Assembly (NCBI GenBank): GCA_051000755.1 | Contig: JBPCNZ010000066.1 | Span: 1-36,308, forward strand | DNA length: 36,308 nucleotides | From: JALZAH01 sp051000755 | Lineage (GTDB): Bacteria; Actinomycetota; Acidimicrobiia; Acidimicrobiales; Palsa-688 | Direction: 5' to 3' | Part shown: positions 20,756 through 29,547 of the stretch, one piece after another | Position numbering within the stretch: position 1 is the first letter of the stretch | Layout of the letters: every line of letters starts with the position of its first letter | Position numbers and translations under genes: made by a program | The notes under the pieces: generated by a model | Database searches by the model: none | Seen by the model: the letters and a program-made list of their open reading frames with translations, nothing else | What the model was told of the DNA's origin: nothing

Positions 20756-20809
20756 ACCCCCTTTCTAGCGGTTCGGCTCGCTTGGGTGGTCTACCCTGGG
20801 GCACCGCTG

Positions 20810-20885
20810 TGGCGGGTAGTTCAATCGGCAGAACGCCTGACTTTGGATCAGGAGGTTGCAGGTTCGAGCCCTGCCCCGCCAGCCA
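20810..20885 (+). tRNA. tRNA-Gln (anticodon TTG)
   Basis: A complete 76-nt cloverleaf is visible. The acceptor TGGCGGG pairs with CCCGCCA, the anticodon stem CCTGA/TCAGG encloses the loop CTTTGGA with anticodon TTG, and the T-loop is TTCGAGC-like. The CCA end is encoded. A TACCCT hexamer about 13 bp upstream could be the -10 element. The last 48 bp region is duplicated at the far end of the island, so this gene is the integration target and its 3' part now comes from the element. Confidence 0.95.
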
Positions 20886-20886
20886 C
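20839..20886 (+). repeat. attL: 48-bp core repeat inside tRNA-Gln
   Basis: The 48 bp from the anticodon stem to one base past the CCA end are identical to 36110-36157. The flanking bases differ on both sides at both copies (T/C before, G/A after). This is the expected footprint of a tyrosine integrase that uses a tRNA 3' half. Confidence 0.95.
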
Positions 20887-20954
20887 GAAAGGTGCAGCTC
20901 AGGGATGCGGCGCCGGTCCACGTCGCACCTCCCGAGTAGGGTGCTTTCATCAAG

Positions 20955-20987
20955 ACCCAACAGGAAACCCAACAAGGTCCGTTGGGT
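20955..20987. promoter_or_regulatory. putative integrase arm-type sites, left side
   Basis: ACCCAACA occurs at 20955-20962 and 20967-20974, 12 bp apart, and its complement GTTGGGT follows at 20981-20987. The group lies 68 bp from the attL core and just upstream of the integrase start. A matching pair with the same spacing lies inside attR. Binding by the integrase or a directionality factor is inferred. Confidence 0.6.
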
Positions 20988-21001
20988 GGGAAGTCGGCCA
21001 C

Positions 21002-22195
21002 ATGGCTGGGAGCTTGCGCCCGATCAAGGGCAAGGCCGACACCTGGGAGCTGCGGGTATACCTTGGGCGCGATGCCGAGGGACGGGTCCGGCACCGCTCG
21101 GTCAGGTTCCATGGCACCCGCCGAGCAGCCGAGAGAAACCTGGCCCGGCTGGTTGTCGACCAGGACGCCAAGCCCGCTCCGGTTCCTGAGGAGCGGGTGC
21201 GCTGGGGCCCAGCCACGACGGTCAACGACGCCATCGCCGCGTGGAAGGACAACGGCTGGGACGACCTGTCACCCAAGACGTCCCGCGGCTACGAGGGCAT
21301 CTGGCGCGTCCACATCTCCCCCACGATCGGGCGGCGGCGGATCGCCTCTCTCGGGACCTACGACGTCGAGCGTTACTTCCGCTCGCTGAAGGCGGCCGGT
21401 CTGTCGGCGGCCAGCGTCTACCAGGTCAAAGCGGTGCTGCACCGAGCCTGCCGTCTGGCTCACAAGTGGAGCGGGGGCACCCTTCCCAACCCGGCGGCCG
21501 ATGCCGACCTGCCGACATGGAGCCTCGATGAGCGCCGCCCCCGGGTGCGAGCACCCGAGCTCGATGAGGTCCGCCAGCTCCTGGCGGTCGCCGCCGAGGA
21601 CGAAGATCCCCGCTTCGCCTGCTTCCTCCGCATCCTGGCCGCCACGGGGATGCGCCGGGGTGAGGCGTGCGCCCTTCGGTGGTCCGACCTGGACCTCGAA
21701 CTTGGCGTCGTACGAGTCGACGAGAGCGTGATCTCAGCCAAGGGTGGGGCCCTGGTCAAGGGACCGAAGACCCGGGCCAGCATTCGCCGCCTGGCGGTCG
21801 ACCCCGCCACCGCAGCGGCGTTGCGTATGCTCCGATCCGAGCAGGATTGCCTGGCGGCCACCTCTGCTGCGGTTGTAGCCAACGACGGCTTCGTGTTCTC
21901 CTTCGTTCCTGGAGGTGCCACCCCTCCGCATCCCGACGCCGTGACTCATGCCTTCGACCGGTTGCGGACCAGGGCCGGAGTGGCGGCAGACATCCACCTC
22001 CACTCGCTTCGACATTTCCACGCGACGGCACTCGACCCCGTCATCTCCGAAGCACAGAAGCAGGCCCGGCTGGGCTGGTCCACGGTGCAGATGGCCCGCC
22101 ACTACACCGATGGCCTGCCCGCCGAGGACCGCAGAGCAGCCGAGCACGTGGGCGGCCTCCTGGCCGGCCCGCTCAACTCGACGGTGCCGGGCTGA
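21002..22195 (+). CDS. int: tyrosine recombinase/phage integrase of the tRNA-Gln island
   Basis: The 397-residue protein has an N-terminal arm-binding region beginning MAGSLRPIKGKADTWELRVYLG. A SAM-like core-binding domain follows near residues 70-170 (VNDAIAAWKDNGWDDLSPKTSRGY). The catalytic domain has Arg near 218 in TGMRRGEACALRWSDL, a beta-hairpin Lys in KGPKTRASIRRL, HSLRH (His334, Arg337), LGWSTVQMARHY with Trp in place of the second His, and nucleophile Tyr368. It should catalyse integration at the tRNA-Gln 3' end and, with a helper, excision. The frame is open far upstream through tRNA-Gln, but ATG 21002 gives the normal N-terminus. Confidence 0.93.
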   Translation: MAGSLRPIKGKADTWELRVYLGRDAEGRVRHRSVRFHGTRRAAERNLARLVVDQDAKPAPVPEERVRWGPATTVNDAIAAWKDNGWDDLSPKTSRGYEGIWRVHISPTIGRRRIASLGTYDVERYFRSLKAAGLSAASVYQVKAVLHRACRLAHKWSGGTLPNPAADADLPTWSLDERRPRVRAPELDEVRQLLAVAAEDEDPRFACFLRILAATGMRRGEACALRWSDLDLELGVVRVDESVISAKGGALVKGPKTRASIRRLAVDPATAAALRMLRSEQDCLAATSAAVVANDGFVFSFVPGGATPPHPDAVTHAFDRLRTRAGVAADIHLHSLRHFHATALDPVISEAQKQARLGWSTVQMARHYTDGLPAEDRRAAEHVGGLLAGPLNSTVPG

Positions 22196-22722
22196 GCATC
22201 GTGGCTCGTGCACGTCGGGAAGAGGCGTGAGACCGCCACCAGACGGCCCACGGCGGGCGTGAGACGTGGAACGAGGTCCTTCTCCTGACTCGCGGAGACA
22301 TTCTGGTGAACGGGTAGGGCGGGGCGGTCCGCTCCGCTCCCCGCCCCACCCCGCATCAGAGGACGTCAAGCTGCGACTCAACCTCTCCGTCCAGCAGCGT
22401 CCCCCCTCGCGACGGTGCTCGCGTTCAAACTTTCCCTACTACGTCAAGAATGTTGTCGGCGACGACACATCGTTCGTCGAGCACCCAGGTAACGCTGGGC
22501 GCCCCCTGCCGTCGAGAGCCCACACAGCCGAACGCCCCGACGAGGGATCAGCTCCGCCCTCTCGCGCCAAAGAACGTCTTGACCGCCAGACCCACACAGG
22601 TAACGGCACAAGAGGCTGAAAAGGGAACGTAGAAGTCAGCAGAGCACCGTTGATAGTCCGGAATCGATTCCTGGTACCGAAGAACAGCGGGAGCATACGA
22701 AACTCGTCGAAGAAGTACATCC
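22196..22722. other. gene-free stretch between integrase and Sel1 gene
   Basis: I find no convincing gene in these 527 bp. An 8-bp GC stem (22317-22324 with 22339-22346, 14-nt loop) could terminate the integrase transcript, but it has no T-run. Base composition drops noticeably toward the right end, where the AT-richer Sel1 gene begins. A 93-codon minus-strand frame at 22439-22720 does not look like protein. Confidence 0.5.
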
Positions 22723-22723
22723 T

Positions 22724-23500
22724 TTACTCTTTCGCTTTCTTTGCCCTTCGCTTTTTGGCCCTTCTTCCGATACGCATAGCCTTCTTCTCAGTAGCAAGAG
22801 CGAGCAACCTTTTTTTCGTTACGAATGGTCGCTTTAGAGGCACTGCCCCAAGGATGTTGCACGCTTCCTCGTCGCCGAGGTCGCACGCAATGCGCAGCCA
22901 GGTTAATGCCTCAGTCCAGTCCCTGAACTGGAGACCATCAGCCAGGGTTATCATCGCCCGTACATTTCCGCCTTCGGCTGCTTTTCGTAACCACTTGATA
23001 CTCTCATCGCGCCGCTCATGGAACAACAATATTCCTAGCTCGGTCATCGCAGTCACCGAACCGGTCTCTGCGGCCTTTTCGTACCATTGACGTGCTTGCT
23101 CATCCTGGTTCCGATTTGCCAGCATCGAGCCCATACGCTCCATCGCATCTACGCTTCCAGCTTCGGCCGCCCGACCATACAGCGCAATAGCTTGAACAGG
23201 TTCTCCATCTTGATGGAGCCATGCGAGGAATATTATTGCATCGACGTCTTCCCTATCAGCATCTTGCCGAGCAAGGTCGATCGAAACGCGCCGCCACCGC
23301 TGGGACTCTTCTGACGTGCCCGTCAAGGTGGCTAGGAGATCTGCAGCCCACCAGCTTCCAAGGCCCACAGCACGCTCAAGCCAACCACTGGCTGACACTG
23401 GATCGTCGGTCCACAGGAGTTCACCGAGCTCTCCCATGGCTTCTCGGTTACCATCGCGAGCCAGACTGGATAGCTCTTCAAATGACATCTCGTTGGACAC
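22724..23500 (-). CDS. Sel1-like repeat protein, possible immunity or partner protein of the Rhs protein
   Basis: The 258-residue cytoplasmic-type protein contains about five Sel1-like helical repeats, with signatures such as AIALYGRAAEAGSVDAMERMG, ARQWYEKAAETGSVTAMTELG and SIKWLRKAAEGGNVRAMITLA (each about 36 residues). It ends in a Lys/Arg-rich tail (AKKRRAKKAKE). It has no signal peptide. The GTG start is preceded by an excellent AAGGAGG. It follows the Rhs stop by 22 bp and shares that gene's low-GC 3' end, as toxin-immunity cassettes do. Sel1 repeats mediate protein binding, so an immunity role is plausible, but it is inferred from position only. Confidence 0.85.
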   Translation of the reverse strand: MSNEMSFEELSSLARDGNREAMGELGELLWTDDPVSASGWLERAVGLGSWWAADLLATLTGTSEESQRWRRVSIDLARQDADREDVDAIIFLAWLHQDGEPVQAIALYGRAAEAGSVDAMERMGSMLANRNQDEQARQWYEKAAETGSVTAMTELGILLFHERRDESIKWLRKAAEGGNVRAMITLADGLQFRDWTEALTWLRIACDLGDEEACNILGAVPLKRPFVTKKRLLALATEKKAMRIGRRAKKRRAKKAKE

Positions 23501-23522
23501 TTAACCTCCTTCCTGCCAAACG

Positions 23523-26500
23523 TTAGCGAGGAAAGTCGCGGAATATATCCTTGAAGATATTGTCTCCTCCGCTGTCCTTTATCTTGAATCTGGGACCTTT
23601 ACTGCCTGGCGATTTACCGATCTTTTGCTGCGGCCTTCCTGGTGCATCCGGCAACTTGTCTGGCGCACTCGCCTTTATATTTGGGTTGAAGGGTGTAAAG
23701 AGGCTTATAAAGCCGGCTATGGCATTAGCGAGAGCTCTTAGATTGTCGACATTCGCGAGACCGCTAATATCAGCACTATTTATCGGATCATCGCCGGCGT
23801 ACTGATAACCGGGGTTCTGTCCGCTGGGATCAAGTTGTGTCCATTGGCCGAGTTGTGGGTTGTAGTAGCGGGCTCCGAATTTGATCAGCCCGGTGGTGTC
23901 TTGGTAGCCGGCCTCGTATTGGAACGGGTTCAGGACACCCTCCGTCTTGGCAAGGCTGTTGCCGTAGGGGTCGTACTGGTAGGTGTTGACTTCGACCCCG
24001 TTGTGGTCGGTGAGGCCGATGACTGATCCGGTGCCGTCGTAGAGGTAGTAGTAGGTGCCGCCGGTGGGGGGGCGTTCGTCGATGAGGGTGCCGGAGGGGT
24101 CTCGGGTGTAGCCGGTTGTGCCCGCGGTTGTGGTGGTGGTGTTGAGTCCGAAGAAGCCGTTGCTGTAGTTGGTGGTGACCCCGGCGGTGTTGCTGGTGAG
24201 CCGCTCGGCGTTGGTGGTCCCGGCGTAGCTGCTGGTGGTGGGGGTGGTGTTGGCGGTGATGGCGGTGAGCTGGTTGTAGCCGTTGTGGGTGCCGGCGGTG
24301 AGGGGCTGGATGCCGGGGCCGGCGGTCTGGTTGCCGTTGTTGTCATAGGCGATCCCTGCGGCGGAGCCGTTCTTGGTGGCGAGGGCGTCGGTGGGGTCGT
24401 AGGTGTAGGTGTTGGCCCCGGCGGCGGGGGCGGCGGGGCAGGGGACGCCGATGTTGGTCGTATCGGCGGTGCGATTGCCGGCCGGGTCGTAGCAGTACAG
24501 CCACGAGGCGGTGGTGGGGGTGTTGGGCCCGGTGTTGACGACGGCGTTGGTGAGCCGGCTGAGGGTGTCGTAGGTGTAGTTCGTGACGGGGTGGGTGGGG
24601 GCAACGGCGTCGGTGCGGGTTTGGATGACCGCCCGGTCGGTGGGGGGATTCGTGGTCGGGTCGAAGTAGTTGTAGGTGTAGTGGTAGAGAGGCCCGGCTG
24701 ATGAGGTTGCCGAGATGTCTGTGGTCCGCCCCGAGTTGTCGGGGTTGACGGTCATGGTCACCCCACCGGGGTAGGTGGTGGTGGTCCTGGCCCCGTTGTT
24801 GTTGTAGGCGAAGGTGGTGCAGGTCACGGTCGGATTGGCGGTGCAGCTCCCGCCGGGATCGGCGATGGAGGTGACTTGGTTGTCGGCGTTGTAGGCGTAG
24901 GTGACGGTGCCGGTGGCGTCGCTGTAGGTCAACACGTTACCGGCCGGGTCGTAGGTGGCGCCGAGGGCCACCTGCTGGTTGGAGAGCGTCTCGGACGTTT
25001 CCCGGCCCAGGTTGTCGAAGTAGTGCCTGGTCGGGCCGGACGGGTCGTCCCGGGAGACGGTCCGACCGTTGAGGTCGTAGCCGAGGCTGGTGGTGGCCGA
25101 TCCGACCACGACCTGGGCGGAGCGACCGAACGCGTCGTAGACGGTGGTGGTGGTCTGGGCTTTGCCGTCGGTGACGGTGACGAGCTGGCCCGAGCCGTTG
25201 GTGGTGTAGGTCGACGCCTTGAGCGCCCCGCCCGCGGGCGGTGTCACCGACAGCAGGTTGCCGGTGGGGGGGTCGTAGGCGTAGGTGGTGACATGGCCGT
25301 TGCCGTCGGTGGAGGTGCACTGCTGGCCGGGCTTGCCACCACAGGACGGGTTGGTCGGCATGTAGGTGGCCGAGGTGGTGACCGTACCGGTCGGGGTCAT
25401 CGTCGATGTGCCCGACTGGTTGCCGGGGTCGTCATAGCTGTAGCTGGTCATGCTTCCCTGGGGGTCCATGCCGCACTTGGCCTGATACGGATGGCCGGTA
25501 TCGGCGGTGGTGCAGGTCTTGCCGGTCGTGCCGAACGCCTGGCCGTTGGTGTAGCCGAGATAGCCGGCGGCACCCATCGGTGTGGTTGCAGAGGTCAGGT
25601 TGTTGCCGGCAGGGTCGTAGCCGAAGGTCGTCTTGTTCCCGGGGCTCATGGCATCGGTCGCGGTTTCCACGTTCGACTGGGCCGTCCACGTGTTGGGCCG
25701 CATGTGGCCCATGGCGTCGGTGGTGGTGATGACCCGCCCGAACCCGTCGATCCCATACGTGGTCATGCCGTGGTTGTAGGGGGCAACCGTGTCGGGGTCA
25801 TGGACCAGCGTGTTGCCGAAACTCGACGTGTAGTCATAGGTGGTGGTCGCTTTGATACCGGTGCTGTCCTGGTCGAAGCTGGTCACCTTGTCCTGGCCGT
25901 CGCTGCTGTAGCCGACCGTAGTCGTCACCCCGGACGGGTCGACGATCGAGGTGAGGTCGTTAGAGCTGTCGTAGCCGAAGCGGGTGACCCGATCGGCGGG
26001 GATCGCCACCGGCGAGGACCCCGAGGCGTGCTCGGTGACCGTGGCCATCGTCGTGTTCGACCCGCTGTTGTAGGTGAACGCGAAGCTATGCGTGACACCG
26101 TCCGCGGTCTGAGAAGCGGAACACAGTTGATTGTTGGGGCAGGTCCCGCCGTAGGTGAAGGTGATGGGGTTGCCACCGGCACGGGTGCCGGCGATCATCG
26201 ACGCCACATATCCGTTGGTGTAGGTGTAGGTGATGGTGTTGCCGTTGCGGTCCGCCTGGGAGATCACCGACCCGCCGTTGGGCCCGAAGGTCAGGACCTG
26301 CCCGGAGCTGTGATCGGTGAGAAACCAGTTCTGCCCTGAGGTGTGGGTCAGCGTGGAGCTCAGCCCGGGGGGTTGGGTCAGGGTGGTGGTGCCATTGGCG
26401 GTGAAGGTGGCCGAGTTGCCGTCAGGACCGAAGTAGGAGGCAGACCCGTCCCCGTAGGTGACCAGGGATACGTCGGTTTGTGGTGACATACGCCAGCCCG

Positions 26501-28904
26501 GCCCGGTCAGCGGCGACCCGTGGAATTGGGCTTGAGGGGAGCCGTAGACGCTGTTGTAGTCGATGGCGAACGGTGTGGTCCCGGCGACACCGGGGAGACC
26601 GAGCAGGCCCATTGTCACGTTGAGGTTGCCGGTACCCACGTTGACCTTGGCGGTCAGGTTGTCTGACAGGGTGTGGCTGTCGTAGGTGTAATAGCCCGGT
26701 GTGCCCGCGCCGGCGGTGGCCCCGGCGGTGGCTTCGAGCTGGCCGTACCCGGAGTTGGTGGCGATCCAGTTGATCTGGCCGGCGGAGAAGTTGTTCCGTC
26801 TCCCGCCGGGGATAGCGAACTCATCGGAGGTCGGCAACCCCAGATAGGACGTCTCCCAGTGCAACGCTTCCCATTCGTTTCTGATGGCACCAGCGATCTC
26901 GTGTGCCCCGGTCGCCGCCGACCAGTAGATCGACCCGGTGTGACCGTCGTTGAATACGGCGCCGTTGAGGTTGTTGAAGTGATTGTACGCCCCGGGCATG
27001 GTCGGCAGCCCGTTCTGGTCGGTGACCGGATAGCCGATCACCGATTGTGTTGCGCCGATCGTGAGCCATTCGTCGCGGATCGCGCCTTGGATCGACCACG
27101 CCCCGAAATTGGGGGTCCAATAGATCGACCCGGTGTTGCCATCGACCGGGCTGTGGTAGCCGGTGGCGTTTTGGAAATGGTTGTACCGGCCCACCCCATC
27201 GGAGGCGGTCGTCTCGTCGGTCGTCGGATAGCCCAAGAAGCCTGCCGGTCCGCCCAGGGCGTTGTATTTGTCGCGGATGGCGCCGCACACCTGATGGGTG
27301 CCCGTCGCTGGCGAGTTATACGAGGTGCAGTTGCCGTAGGTGATCGACAGGGCCGGGGCCACCCCGGCGCCGTCGTCGCCCGAGGAGAAGATCTTCCAGC
27401 CGTAACTGTTGGCCTCGTTGGTCGACAGCGTGAAGCCGTTGTCGGGCTGGGAGTTGTTGGAGTACGCCTGGACCAGGTTGGTGACGTTCATGTTCACCCA
27501 CGCCGCCGGGCAGCCCGAGTAGCCGTTGGCGGCCACCACCGACGTCCCCAACGTCTGCCCGGCGGGCTGGTTGTTCCACGTCAGGCCGCCCGGGTTCCAC
27601 CCGCCGGCCACCCCGAACACATTCAGCGCCGGGGTGGCACCCAGGTTGCACGACCACGACGTCGTCTCATACATCGCCAGATTGGCCGACACGATCTGGT
27701 CGCCGGTGCCATCCACCCCCGTCGGACCGAAGAACACGAAGGCTCGGTCGGCTTCGCCGCCCCCGTTATAGGTACCCACCTTCAACGCCGTCGGATCGTA
27801 CGTCCCCTCAGGCGTTGTGGGGTAGTCCTTCGACACGTAGGCGTCGAAGCCCGACGAGCTGGTGTTGTAGTTCAGCGTCGGGTCGACCGTGACCGGGAAC
27901 ACCCGGGCCGGATCGGCCAGCCAGGACGGCGGGGTCGACACCCCGACCGAGACCTGCGTACCGGTCTGCGACAACACTGTCACCGTGACCGGGACCGTCG
28001 CGCCGGTTCCCGCCGCTGACGCCGCCGAGTCAGTGGCGGTCCCGTCATGGTAGAAGGCGACCTGGGCGCCCGAGCCGTCCACGAACGCCACCCCCGTGAC
28101 CGTCTGCACCGCCCGGACCCCCGCAGACAGCGTGAAGGTGTCCGACCATGCTCCCCCCGCCGCAGGTGACGCCAACGTGGCGGTCTCCTCCACCCCATCC
28201 ACCAACGGCTTCTCGACCACGTTCCGGCCCCCCGACAGCGCCGCCGGGAACGACACCTTCGACCCCTCGCGTATCGCTGGCACTGGTGCCGACCCCGCCG
28301 GACCGAAGGACAAAGCACCCGCGCCCGCACCGACCGTCACCAACTGGGCCGAGGCCAGCCCGGCAATACGGGCCGCTCCTGGCGGCGCCGACTTGGGCTG
28401 CAAGGCCCCACCCGGGCCGGGCACTAACGTCAGATCAAACGGCTGCCAAGCTCCGCCCTGGTCCTGCCAACGGACAGGAGTCGGCGAGCGGGTCTCAGTC
28501 ACCGTCCCGTCCGGATTCGCTACCACGATCGACTTCGCGGTGGTCAACGCCGGCACCGCCACCACCGTCCTCGACCGCTGCGCCTCAGCCTTCGCCACCT
28601 GCAACGGGGACGCCGCCGGAGCCGCCGCCGCAGACAACGGACCCCTCAAGCCGACCGCCGAGTTCGCCGCCACCCGCTCCGGCGGCGGCACCACATGAGA
28701 CTTCGGACCCGAACTTCCCGTCGACACCGCGGGTGCGCGAGGAGTTGCGCTCGCTGCGGGCGCGGCGACGACGGACAACAGCCCGGCCGGCAACGCCGCC
28801 ACCACCACCGCAACAACGACGGCCTGGCGAACAACGGACGACCTCGCGAGTCCACCAAGCATGCCGTGGGTATGGCCGCGCCGAACAACACCGTTGCGTG
28901 TCAT
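23523..28904 (-). CDS. secreted Rhs/YD-repeat protein with DNRLRE and LGFP domains, polymorphic-toxin architecture
   Basis: From ATG 28904 the protein has 1793 residues. A long basic n-region and a hydrophobic stretch (VVVAVVVAALPAGLLSVVAAP) ending ASATP form a signal peptide. A DNRLRE domain lies near residues 345-510 (AYVSKDYPTTPEG, LTWNNQPAG). LGFP-type repeats follow near 540-715 (FLGYPTTDE, VIGYPVTDQ, YLGLPTSDE). YD/Rhs repeats run from about 765 to 1700 and close with TYQYDPYGNSLA and FGARYYNPQLGQWTQLDPSG. The last 80 or so residues are unrelated, Lys/Pro/Gly-rich and AT-richer. No known nuclease motif is visible in them. The longer frame to 29012 is less likely because a hairpin lies between the two starts. 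Confidence 0.88.
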   Translation of the reverse strand: MTRNGVVRRGHTHGMLGGLARSSVVRQAVVVAVVVAALPAGLLSVVAAPAASATPRAPAVSTGSSGPKSHVVPPPERVAANSAVGLRGPLSAAAAPAASPLQVAKAEAQRSRTVVAVPALTTAKSIVVANPDGTVTETRSPTPVRWQDQGGAWQPFDLTLVPGPGGALQPKSAPPGAARIAGLASAQLVTVGAGAGALSFGPAGSAPVPAIREGSKVSFPAALSGGRNVVEKPLVDGVEETATLASPAAGGAWSDTFTLSAGVRAVQTVTGVAFVDGSGAQVAFYHDGTATDSAASAAGTGATVPVTVTVLSQTGTQVSVGVSTPPSWLADPARVFPVTVDPTLNYNTSSSGFDAYVSKDYPTTPEGTYDPTALKVGTYNGGGEADRAFVFFGPTGVDGTGDQIVSANLAMYETTSWSCNLGATPALNVFGVAGGWNPGGLTWNNQPAGQTLGTSVVAANGYSGCPAAWVNMNVTNLVQAYSNNSQPDNGFTLSTNEANSYGWKIFSSGDDGAGVAPALSITYGNCTSYNSPATGTHQVCGAIRDKYNALGGPAGFLGYPTTDETTASDGVGRYNHFQNATGYHSPVDGNTGSIYWTPNFGAWSIQGAIRDEWLTIGATQSVIGYPVTDQNGLPTMPGAYNHFNNLNGAVFNDGHTGSIYWSAATGAHEIAGAIRNEWEALHWETSYLGLPTSDEFAIPGGRRNNFSAGQINWIATNSGYGQLEATAGATAGAGTPGYYTYDSHTLSDNLTAKVNVGTGNLNVTMGLLGLPGVAGTTPFAIDYNSVYGSPQAQFHGSPLTGPGWRMSPQTDVSLVTYGDGSASYFGPDGNSATFTANGTTTLTQPPGLSSTLTHTSGQNWFLTDHSSGQVLTFGPNGGSVISQADRNGNTITYTYTNGYVASMIAGTRAGGNPITFTYGGTCPNNQLCSASQTADGVTHSFAFTYNSGSNTTMATVTEHASGSSPVAIPADRVTRFGYDSSNDLTSIVDPSGVTTTVGYSSDGQDKVTSFDQDSTGIKATTTYDYTSSFGNTLVHDPDTVAPYNHGMTTYGIDGFGRVITTTDAMGHMRPNTWTAQSNVETATDAMSPGNKTTFGYDPAGNNLTSATTPMGAAGYLGYTNGQAFGTTGKTCTTADTGHPYQAKCGMDPQGSMTSYSYDDPGNQSGTSTMTPTGTVTTSATYMPTNPSCGGKPGQQCTSTDGNGHVTTYAYDPPTGNLLSVTPPAGGALKASTYTTNGSGQLVTVTDGKAQTTTTVYDAFGRSAQVVVGSATTSLGYDLNGRTVSRDDPSGPTRHYFDNLGRETSETLSNQQVALGATYDPAGNVLTYSDATGTVTYAYNADNQVTSIADPGGSCTANPTVTCTTFAYNNNGARTTTTYPGGVTMTVNPDNSGRTTDISATSSAGPLYHYTYNYFDPTTNPPTDRAVIQTRTDAVAPTHPVTNYTYDTLSRLTNAVVNTGPNTPTTASWLYCYDPAGNRTADTTNIGVPCPAAPAAGANTYTYDPTDALATKNGSAAGIAYDNNGNQTAGPGIQPLTAGTHNGYNQLTAITANTTPTTSSYAGTTNAERLTSNTAGVTTNYSNGFFGLNTTTTTAGTTGYTRDPSGTLIDERPPTGGTYYYLYDGTGSVIGLTDHNGVEVNTYQYDPYGNSLAKTEGVLNPFQYEAGYQDTTGLIKFGARYYNPQLGQWTQLDPSGQNPGYQYAGDDPINSADISGLANVDNLRALANAIAGFISLFTPFNPNIKASAPDKLPDAPGRPQQKIGKSPGSKGPRFKIKDSGGDNIFKDIFRDFPR

Positions 28905-28923
28905 CACTTTCCCCGATCCACCA

Positions 28924-28946
28924 TGTCGCCACAAGAAGTGGCGACA
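28924..28946. promoter_or_regulatory. inverted repeat in the Rhs gene leader
   Basis: TGTCGCCAC and GTGGCGACA form a perfect 9-bp inverted repeat with a 5-nt loop. It extends imperfectly outward through CCA/TGG. It sits about 20-42 bp upstream of the Rhs start codon at 28904, where it could be a repressor operator or a 5'-leader hairpin. Confidence 0.5.
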
Positions 28947-29435
28947 CATGGTCTGGGCGCCGTTCTGCGGTGCTGCCCCATGGACAGTCTCACTCGCACC
29001 CGCCGCTGTCAAGCGAACACTCTAGGTGACGATCCGTCATCTGTTCGGCGACCGGGGCCGCGACTGAAACTGCGGGCAAACTGTCGTCCCGCAACGACAC
29101 CAAGCTTGTGAGTGGGAACCCGACACATCCCCGTCCATCCCGCGTCCACAGACGTCCAACCCCGTCCTTCGAACGTCAGCTCCCCCCCGATCAGCCATTC
29201 CTGTCCAGAAAGGTCCACATGGGTCCACCCGTCCACCGTTCGGGACGCTGAGGTTCGATATCACGGCGCAGGCGCCGACGGCGGCCCTTCGATAGAGCAC
29301 ACCATGACCCCTTCATCAACCGGCCATGGCACACCCATGGCACATCCGCCGCCATCCGCTCCCGATCGCCTCCGTCTTCGACCGGCCTTTGACCAGCCAT
29401 AACCCTCCGCACGGGCCCGCACCAGTCCACCCGTA
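28947..29435. other. gene-free stretch upstream of the Rhs gene
   Basis: No convincing gene lies between the Rhs leader and the tRNA-Ala fragment. The stretch holds a cluster of phased GTCCA repeats (29133-29235) and probably the Rhs promoter. Open frames here on either strand are composition artefacts; one minus-strand frame contains the IRTHDPLLAKQ string that typically arises from reading a tRNA backwards. Confidence 0.5.
29133..29235 (+). repeat. cluster of helically phased GTCCA repeats
   Basis: GTCCA starts at 29133, 29144, 29154, 29203, 29214, 29223 and 29231, and a near copy GTCCT starts at 29164. Most steps are 8-11 bp, about one helical turn, so a protein could bind one DNA face. 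Several copies are followed by A or C, giving GTCCAC. Candidate roles are iterons, integrase arm sites or an operator of the Rhs gene. Confidence 0.45.
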
Positions 29436-29485
29436 CCTGCTTTGCAAGCAGGGGGTCGTGGGTTCGAATCCCATCGTCTCCACCA
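29436..29485 (+). pseudogene. 3' half of a tRNA-Ala (anticodon TGC), 5' half absent
   Basis: The anticodon stem CCTGC/GCAGG with loop TTTGCAA (anticodon TGC at 29444-29446), the variable loop, a GTGGG/CCCAT T-arm with TTCGAAT, a CGTCTCC acceptor strand and an encoded CCA are all present. No D-arm or 5' acceptor strand lies upstream. It cannot be a working tRNA by itself. It is best read as the tRNA segment carried at an integrative element's att site. Confidence 0.85.
29438..29459 (+). repeat. 22-bp core repeat of the nested element, left copy
   Basis: The anticodon-arm part of the tRNA-Ala fragment, 22 bp long, is identical to 35594-35615 and in the same orientation. Here the sequence continues into a tRNA 3' half; in the right copy it does not. 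Confidence 0.75.
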
Positions 29486-29547
29486 GCCCGAACTCCGAAC
29501 ACTGAGAGTGGTCGGGCGAACAACGGTCGCTGCTCAGGGGCGGGTGC

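Noticed and set aside
19829..21001. A far upstream extension of the first integrase through tRNA-Gln and glmU.
   Set aside because: The frame is open by chance. The protein similarity to integrases begins at MAGSLRPIKGK, encoded from 21002.
22439..22720. A 93-codon minus-strand frame downstream of the Sel1 gene.
   Set aside because: It has no ribosome site, no family resemblance and irregular composition.
24285..28019. Long plus-strand open frames opposite the Rhs gene.
   Set aside because: They are Gly/Val/Arg-rich antisense shadows of a biased high-GC coding sequence. The minus-strand reading has clear YD repeats.
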